The position numbers and the translations under genes were made by a program. From Rutpela maculata (lineage: Eukaryota; Arthropoda; Insecta; Coleoptera; Cerambycidae), in the NCBI GenBank assembly GCA_936432065.2, contig OW386293.2:108335795-108399794 (forward strand): 64,000 nt of DNA, given 5' to 3'. The notes below the pieces were generated by a model. That model searched no databases. It was not told where the DNA came from and saw only the letters and a program-made list of their open reading frames with translations. Shown here piece after piece: positions 58,902 through 64,000 of the stretch. How positions within the stretch are numbered: the stretch's first letter is position 1; each line of letters starts with the position of its first letter.

Positions 58902-59585
58902 CAGGGTGCACCACTTAAAACTCGCCAGGCTTGTAAGTTTCTTATTTTTTAAGCGACGACCATATTGGGCACATCAAATTGTAGATATTTTTAAGGCATT
59001 TAAACATGTCTACAGATTGATTTAAAAAAAAGTTGAAAAAATTGTTAAGAAAGAAAACTTAATTTCCTTGAATATTTTTTACCTCACCCTGTACATGAAC
59101 TGCGTTAATGTCTTCTTGTAAAGGTTTTAATTAGCTTTAATTTATGTTTAGGTTATATTCGAAATTCTGGGAAAGAAATTAAAAACAGTATTTCTGATTC
59201 CTTTGAAAAGAATGTGAACAATAATGTTATGCTTTATTTGTAAAAGACATATCACAAACAATATTCAACGTAACAAAACAAAAACAAGAATCAAAAGAAA
59301 TAAATATTTTTAAAAATAAACTTATATTAAAATGTACTAAATGGGAAATTGCAAAATTTTTATTTTATAAAAAAATTTATTTTGATAACATAAATTGAAG
59401 CTAATTAAAACCTTTATAAGAAAACATTAACACAGTTCATGTACAGGGTGAGGTAAAAAAATATTCAAAGGAATTAAAATTCCTTTCTTAACAATTTTTT
59501 CAAACAAATTTTTTTAAATCACTCTGTATGCAGGTTTAAAGACTTTAAAAATGTCTACAATTTGATGTGCCCAAGATGATCACAC
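58902..59585. mobile_element. Hairpin element with CAGGGTG end
   Basis: Left end TA-CAGGGTGCACCACTTAAA. The arms pair CATATTGGGCACATCAAATT with AATTTGATGTGCCCAAGATG, and TACCTCACCCTGTACATGAA with TTCATGTACAGGGTGAGGTA. AACCTTTATAAGAAAACATT pairs with the left-arm complement. The right arm is truncated before its expected outer end. The loop (about 59160-59390) is AT-rich and non-coding. Confidence 0.65.
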
Positions 59586-60721
59586 ATAAATGTAGTTATA
59601 TGCATAAACACACACACATATTACGGTATGTCCACAGTTAGAGTGGATCATGGGGTAAACATTTTGTTTCTCTTTTTAGGCGGAAATTTATTCTTCATAA
59701 AAAGTTTTGCTATTGTTGAAAATATGATTGCCATGAAGTAATTAACATGTCATGTACAGGGTGTTCAGAAAATTTAAAAATCTGAAAATTATGTAAGAGT
59801 AAACTACGTTCAATTTTAACGATATGAAAAATTATCACTAAGAAAAGTTGTTTAGAATCAAAATTTAGATTTCCAATTTGTGGATAAATCTGTCTAATTC
59901 GACCTTTTAAAAAAAAATTCAAGTATCAAGTGGTATCATGCGGTGAAATTTAAAAATTATTTTCTTCTAACAAAAATTATTAAATAAGACAGTTAATTTA
60001 TACTCGTAGTTATATTAAACTACTTTTATTTTTAACAGCATTGAAAAAATTTATTAGCAAAATTTATTAGAGACATGCATTTCAGAATACCAATTTGTTT
60101 ATAAATCTGGGCATAATTTTACCATTTTGAAAATTAAAAGAAAAACTGTGTAACTGAGGAGATGGTTTGTGGTTGACAGTGATATTTATTTATCCTTGAC
60201 TTGTCACTTTACTGTACAACATCATTTTCTACTTCATTATTATTAATTATTGTAAAAATTCTAATTTAAAAAATGATAACAATCCCAAATTTTCTTTTCC
60301 TTTAGTAAATACTGATCAAGCTTTTGAAATAATAGTGACAGCATGTTCTGGTAAAATTAGCTTAAATCCAGAAACTGCAATATATAAAATGGTATAATAT
60401 TCGCCACACAGGATAAATATCTCTGCTGCGGCTTATTTCAATAGTTGTCTGTTACACATTTTGAAATAACGTTCAATAATTGCTCAATGTATTCGGCAAT
60501 AATGTACCATTATTTAAATGTGTTCTTATAAAACAACTAGCAGTAGTTATTCATTGTATCCTTATTTTCACCATAAGGATTCTCAAACCTGAGGTAGAGT
60601 TTTTGTGCATTTAATGAGAAAAAAATAGAAACTATTTTATACGAGTTTTTCGTTTCCTTTTAATCAACATACCACCTATTTATTAAAATTATAACCATTC
60701 TATTTTAACACCTTTCATATA

Positions 60722-62100
60722 CAGGATGTTTCACGAGGAAACGGACATGATTTAATAGCAGAGAGAAGACAGCAAGGGTAATCATAATCACCCATAGAAA
60801 AAACTAGTTAGACCCTCGTTGCTAAAATACGTATTATGTATTTTGCCGAAATTTCTTTTGGTTGCTACTTTGCAAAGGAATTGAATAATCAGTTCATCTT
60901 TGGCACATATAATACACAAGTTATCCTGAAGAAGTACTTGTACCAAACACACAAGAAATCTAGCTCCGGGCTCACGTTGTACTAATTGAATATGGTACTG
61001 ATAAAGATGTTCTTTTTGCAATATCCTCCATATCCTAGTATAAGGAACACCGATCACAGAACTAATTTTTCGGGTACTTAGACTTGAATTTTGATTAACC
61101 ATAAGTAAAATATTATTTTCTAAATTTACTTCTTGCCTTATGTTGCGCTCCGCAACTGCAGCTGTAGGAAACTTGCCATGTTCTCTCGAATACTGATGTA
61201 CGGACCCAAAAGTTTTATGGTCAGGCCGTCGTCTGTTAGGAAACCGTCTTTGATATTCCCTTTCCTGAAATTCCCGTTACTATGACCAATAGTGACAACT
61301 TTAAACAATGACGTTAAATCGGTTAGTTGTCCCTATTGATGAATAGGTTTTATGACAATATCTGCATTTTTTGTTTTTCGTACAATTATTTTGTTGATAG
61401 TTTGTTACTATGTGCATTACTGATACGCAATCTTGTTGCTATCGTTCTTGTTATTGTTAATAGGTATGTTATGTTGCTGTTTTAGTTCTTAATAAGTGAG
61501 AGGAATGAAATAGATTCTTGATTTATTATTCTATTTATTTTACCCCCTCCGTAAAAATTGGTAATAAAAATATAATAATCATTGCTGAAAGAAAAGTAAA
61601 TGACTAATTTAATAGTGGAAGCATTTTTTGCACGTGTCATTCATCGATATTTTCTAAAGTTATGTAGTGCATTATATAGTGGAATTTATTTCGAATGCGG
61701 CAAAAATGTGACAGAAAAAATAATGAAGCAATTTGTTCAGTTTTTGATATACTTTTCGAATTAAATATTGAAATTAAAAAAAAACATAGTAGGGTAGGGT
61801 ATTGTTTTCTTGAAAAACAACAAAAATATTTTTTTCTTGAGTCCGGACCTGGATTTTTTCTGTGTGTGATAGTATGAAGTACTTATACTGGATCACTAGT
61901 ATATTATATGTGCCAAATATGAACTTATTATTTCATTCCTTTATAAAATAACAACCAAAAGATATTTTGGCAAAAATACATAAAACACCCTGTATTTCAG
62001 CAAAGAGGGCCCAACTAACTTTTTCTATGCGTGATTATGATTACCCTCGGTGTCCTCTATCTGTCATTAAGGCATGTCCGTTTCCTCGTGAAATACCCTG
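60722..62100 (-). mobile_element. Mariner-like non-autonomous element with transposase remnant
   Basis: Ends CAGGATGTTTCACGAGGAAA / TTTCCTCGTGAAATACCCTG are flanked by TA (60720-60721 and 62101-62102). The inverted repeats extend about 120 bp. The minus-strand interior keeps FQEREYQRRFPNRRRPDHKT, FGSVHQYSREHGKF, LSTRKISSVIGVPYTRIWRI and LQKEHLYQYHIQLVQ, the helix-turn-helix N-terminus of a Tc1/mariner-like transposase (DUF4817 plus HTH type). It then decays after GARFLVCLVQVLLQDNL with no DDD/DDE domain. The element is 1379 bp. Strand is that of the remnant ORF. Confidence 0.85.
60788..61270 (-). pseudogene. Mariner-like transposase N-terminus (truncated)
   Basis: An open minus frame runs from about 61270 (FQEREYQRRFPNRRRPDHKT) through RNIRQEVNLENNIL to the HTH segment NSSLSTRKISSVIGVPYTRI. 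A final stretch to 60788 no longer aligns with the family. No start codon lies at the expected family N-terminus, the ATG at 61102 is internal, and the catalytic triad is absent. The protein could at most bind DNA. Confidence 0.7.
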
Positions 62101-62249
62101 TATGTCACTGAATTTCTCAATTCCTTAAATAAACAATTCAATCAATTTTAACTTGTTGCCTGTCGCTCGTACAATTATAATAAGTAGCGAACCAAACGAG
62201 AAAGAATATAAAATTCCCGTCTCATTTAGCAATTCTCTTTTTTCCGCAG

Positions 62250-62448
62250 GTGTGTGAGAAATGTATCACTAGGAAAAATTCCTCTGGGGAGTTATCCTGG
62301 AGTTCGTCGTCTCTTGAACTGCCACTCTTTCCATCTCATTTCCACAACGACCGGCTAACACTCAAGTGCGTAGCCAAGATTGGAGATTTCTATCAACGGG
62401 ACAGCGAGATTACTTTCAGAAATGCCATGGATCCCGTCCCCGCAAGAG
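62250..62448 (+). CDS. beat: beaten-path family gene, second Ig domain exon (3' half)
   Basis: Acceptor TTTTTTCCGCAG, phase 0. Reads VCEKCITRKNSSGELSWSSS, SLELPLFPSHFHNDRLTLKC, VAKIGDFYQRDSEITFRNAM, DPVPAR, then one base of the next codon before a GTGAGT donor (phase 1). LxLPLFPSHFxxxRLxLxCVAxIGDxYxxxxEI and the PVPxR end are typical of Beat. The Cys in LKC closes the second Ig domain opened by NCTSPPS. An extra CEKC pair at the start is unusual. The phase-1 donor predicts at least one further exon, encoding the C-terminal tail or anchor, right of the window. Confidence 0.93.
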
Positions 62449-62624
62449 GTGAGTTTAACCCTTCTTAATAGAATGGGCGGAGGCCTTTTTGTTACATCTT
62501 ATTAATTGTGGGTCTATTGTGCCTATTTTCTCGGCATACCCTTCGACATAAATAAGCAATTAATTACGGCGTCAGTTTTTGTGTACAAATGCACGGATAG
62601 TGGGAAAAATGGGGATGGAAAATA
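62449..62624 (+). other. Start of the next beat intron
   Basis: Begins GTGAGT after the last visible exon. No further beat coding is seen before the retroelement or to the window end, so this intron exceeds 1.5 kb. Confidence 0.7.
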
Positions 62625-64000
62625 ATAGTAATATAATATAATAATTTGTTTATTTACATAAATTACATAGACTAATACACAATGGATAATAACTCTGTGC
62701 ATTATAACATATATTAAAAGGTTCATGTATGACATAAAGTTGAAAGTAAATAAACAAAAGAAAGTACCATAAAAGTAACACTTACAAGTGGTAATAATTT
62801 CTCAGTTCATTAGCACTCCAAACATTATATATTAAACGTACCTAATCAACAACATACATACATACACACACGCACACAAAAACATCTAAATAATCACCGA
62901 CCCTGACTATCTAATCATAACAGTACTATAATAATACTAAATACATATTTCAATCCCTGTTTACATTTAATAATTTGGAGACCTCGTCCCTACTCATATT
63001 GAGTACAAATTGCTTAGCTCTAGTTTTGAATTGATTTAAGAAACGTACATCCCTCATCTCAATTGGCAGTTCATTATATAATCTAGGGGCCAAAAAAGCT
63101 AAGCTTCTTTGACCCACTGATTTTTCAGCAGCAGGCGTTTTCGCTTGGCCCTTTACTTTATTCCTAATTTGATGCGTATAGTCAATTAAAACTAATTGAT
63201 GTTTGTAATTCCACTACTGACTAACAGCTTTTAAAAGAAATATTTGTCGCAAGTCCAAAATGTTTGGCTCATGATACAGCAAATTGGACGAGTAAGTATT
63301 ATTTTTTTGATAAATTATTTTTAAAATTTTTTTTGTAAAATTTCTGATTTTTTAAATAACTATTTGCAGCTCCGCCCCATCCAAAGATTCCATAAGATAT
63401 GCGTGATTCCACTAACGCAAAATGTAATATTCTTAAATGTGGTATATCTAAAAATGATTTGAAATATTTAAATATATATAAAATACTTCTTAGAGTTTGA
63501 GTTACACGATAATCCTATCGTAGGTGTTTGTCAAAGGTTACTCCAAAATATTTAGCTTTCTCTGCTGACATAATTTCTATTTTCTTTCCATGGTTGTTGA
63601 TGGTTAATTTGTTAATTTGTTGTAACTAGGTAAAGAATTCTTGTAGCAGCCAAAAGGCATAAATAGAGTTTTTTGGAAATTAGTATTTAAAATCTTGTGG
63701 TTAAACCAATCGATGAGAATATTCACATTATTTTCCGCTTTTTGCTTAAGGCCCTCCCATGTTGTATCTGTATAGAAGATAATAAACTAATAACTTTTCC
63801 TTCACAACTAATTGATAGTAAATTATTAATATAGATGGTAAAAGGATTGGACCTAGAACAGTGCCCTGTGGTACACCACACGTTACTGTCCTCTCAGTAA
63901 TTATTGAGTTTATTTCAACGGATTGCTTACGGTTAGTTAAATAGCTTGTCATTAGTTTAAGTGAATTTCCGATAAAGCCCATATCTTGCAAGGCTTCCAA
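62625..64000 (-). pseudogene. CR1-like reverse transcriptase 3' half (runs off the window)
   Basis: Minus strand from the window edge: MEALQDMGFIGNSLKLMTSY, LTNRKQSVEINSIITERTV, CGVPQGTVLGPIL (motif B), FYTDTTWEGLKQKAENNVN, WFNHKILNTNFQKTLFMPFG, then KVKGQAKTPAAEKSVGQRSL, FLAPRLYNELPIEMRDVRF and FVLNMSRDEVSKLLNVNRD, ending near 62940. A 3' UTR runs to an AT-repeat tail near 62625. The YADD box is missing: YTDTTWE suggests a deletion that fused its first residue to the following TWE. Multiple frameshifts. The 5' part lies beyond 64000. Confidence 0.82.

Larger units (their letters stand above)
43532..62249 (+). other. beat intron (18.7 kb) packed with nested transposons
   Basis: GT-AG, phase 0. 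It contains the RTE-like/R1-like nest (about 43960-47765), a Jockey/CR1-like copy split by a 2.37-kb element (48600-51650), an inverted Jockey/CR1-like copy split by a 1.97-kb element (51690-55115), a Harbinger-like transposase (56460-57654), a hairpin (58902-59585) and a mariner-like element (60722-62100). Gaps 47766-48599, 55116-56180, 57655-58901 and 59586-60719 show nothing else beyond a (TTA)n tract at 57830-57850. Confidence 0.85.

Overview
This window looks like AT-rich, repeat-laden nuclear DNA of an arthropod, most probably an insect. A beetle is a guess from genome style only. Host coding sequence is very sparse. The one clear host gene is a beaten-path (Beat) family gene on the + strand. 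Four internal exons (31716-31924, 35547-35682, 43398-43531, 62250-62448) have canonical splice sites and matching intron phases. They encode the two immunoglobulin-like domains of a secreted or membrane-anchored axon-guidance protein. The first exon (signal peptide) and the C-terminal exon(s) are not visible in the window. The three complete introns measure 3.6, 7.7 and 18.7 kb and are built largely of transposon debris.

Layout. 1-2.7 kb: two decayed transposon ORFs on the minus strand, an RNase H/CCHC non-LTR 3' end and a CXC-type Cys-rich ORF. 3.0-4.5 kb: foldback element with TA target duplication. 4.5-7.2 kb: unassigned, with a short tandem duplication. 7.2-10.3 kb: strongly A-biased tract with degenerate minisatellite, bounded by a 17-bp direct repeat. 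10.6-13.1 kb: hAT-like MITE, palindromic repeat, Jockey-type RT remnant. 13.1-16.1 kb: 3-kb foldback element with tandemly repeated arms. 17.4-19.1 kb: hAT-like element with 8-bp target duplication, carrying a TA-flanked palindrome. 19.2-21.1 kb: foldback element containing a solo LTR. 21.1-31.7 kb: mostly unassigned, with exon-like minus-strand segments near 23.4-23.9 kb, a possible LTR-element 3' end at 25.4-26.0 kb, and RT fragments near 28.5 and 30.5 kb. From 31.7 kb: beat exons and introns.

The third visible beat intron (43.5-62.2 kb) holds three target-resolved nested insertions. An R1-like retrotransposon lies inside an RTE-like one. A 2.37-kb terminal-inverted-repeat element lies inside a Jockey/CR1-like copy (AATT duplication). 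A 1.97-kb TG...CA element is inserted at the catalytic Asp codon of another Jockey/CR1-like RT (AGAT duplication). It also has a broken Harbinger/ISL2EU-like transposase and a non-autonomous mariner-like element. The window ends in another CR1-like RT fragment on the minus strand. All transposon ORFs seen are broken by stops, frameshifts or insertions, so none appears autonomous. I saw no rRNA, tRNA, CRISPR array or prokaryotic feature.
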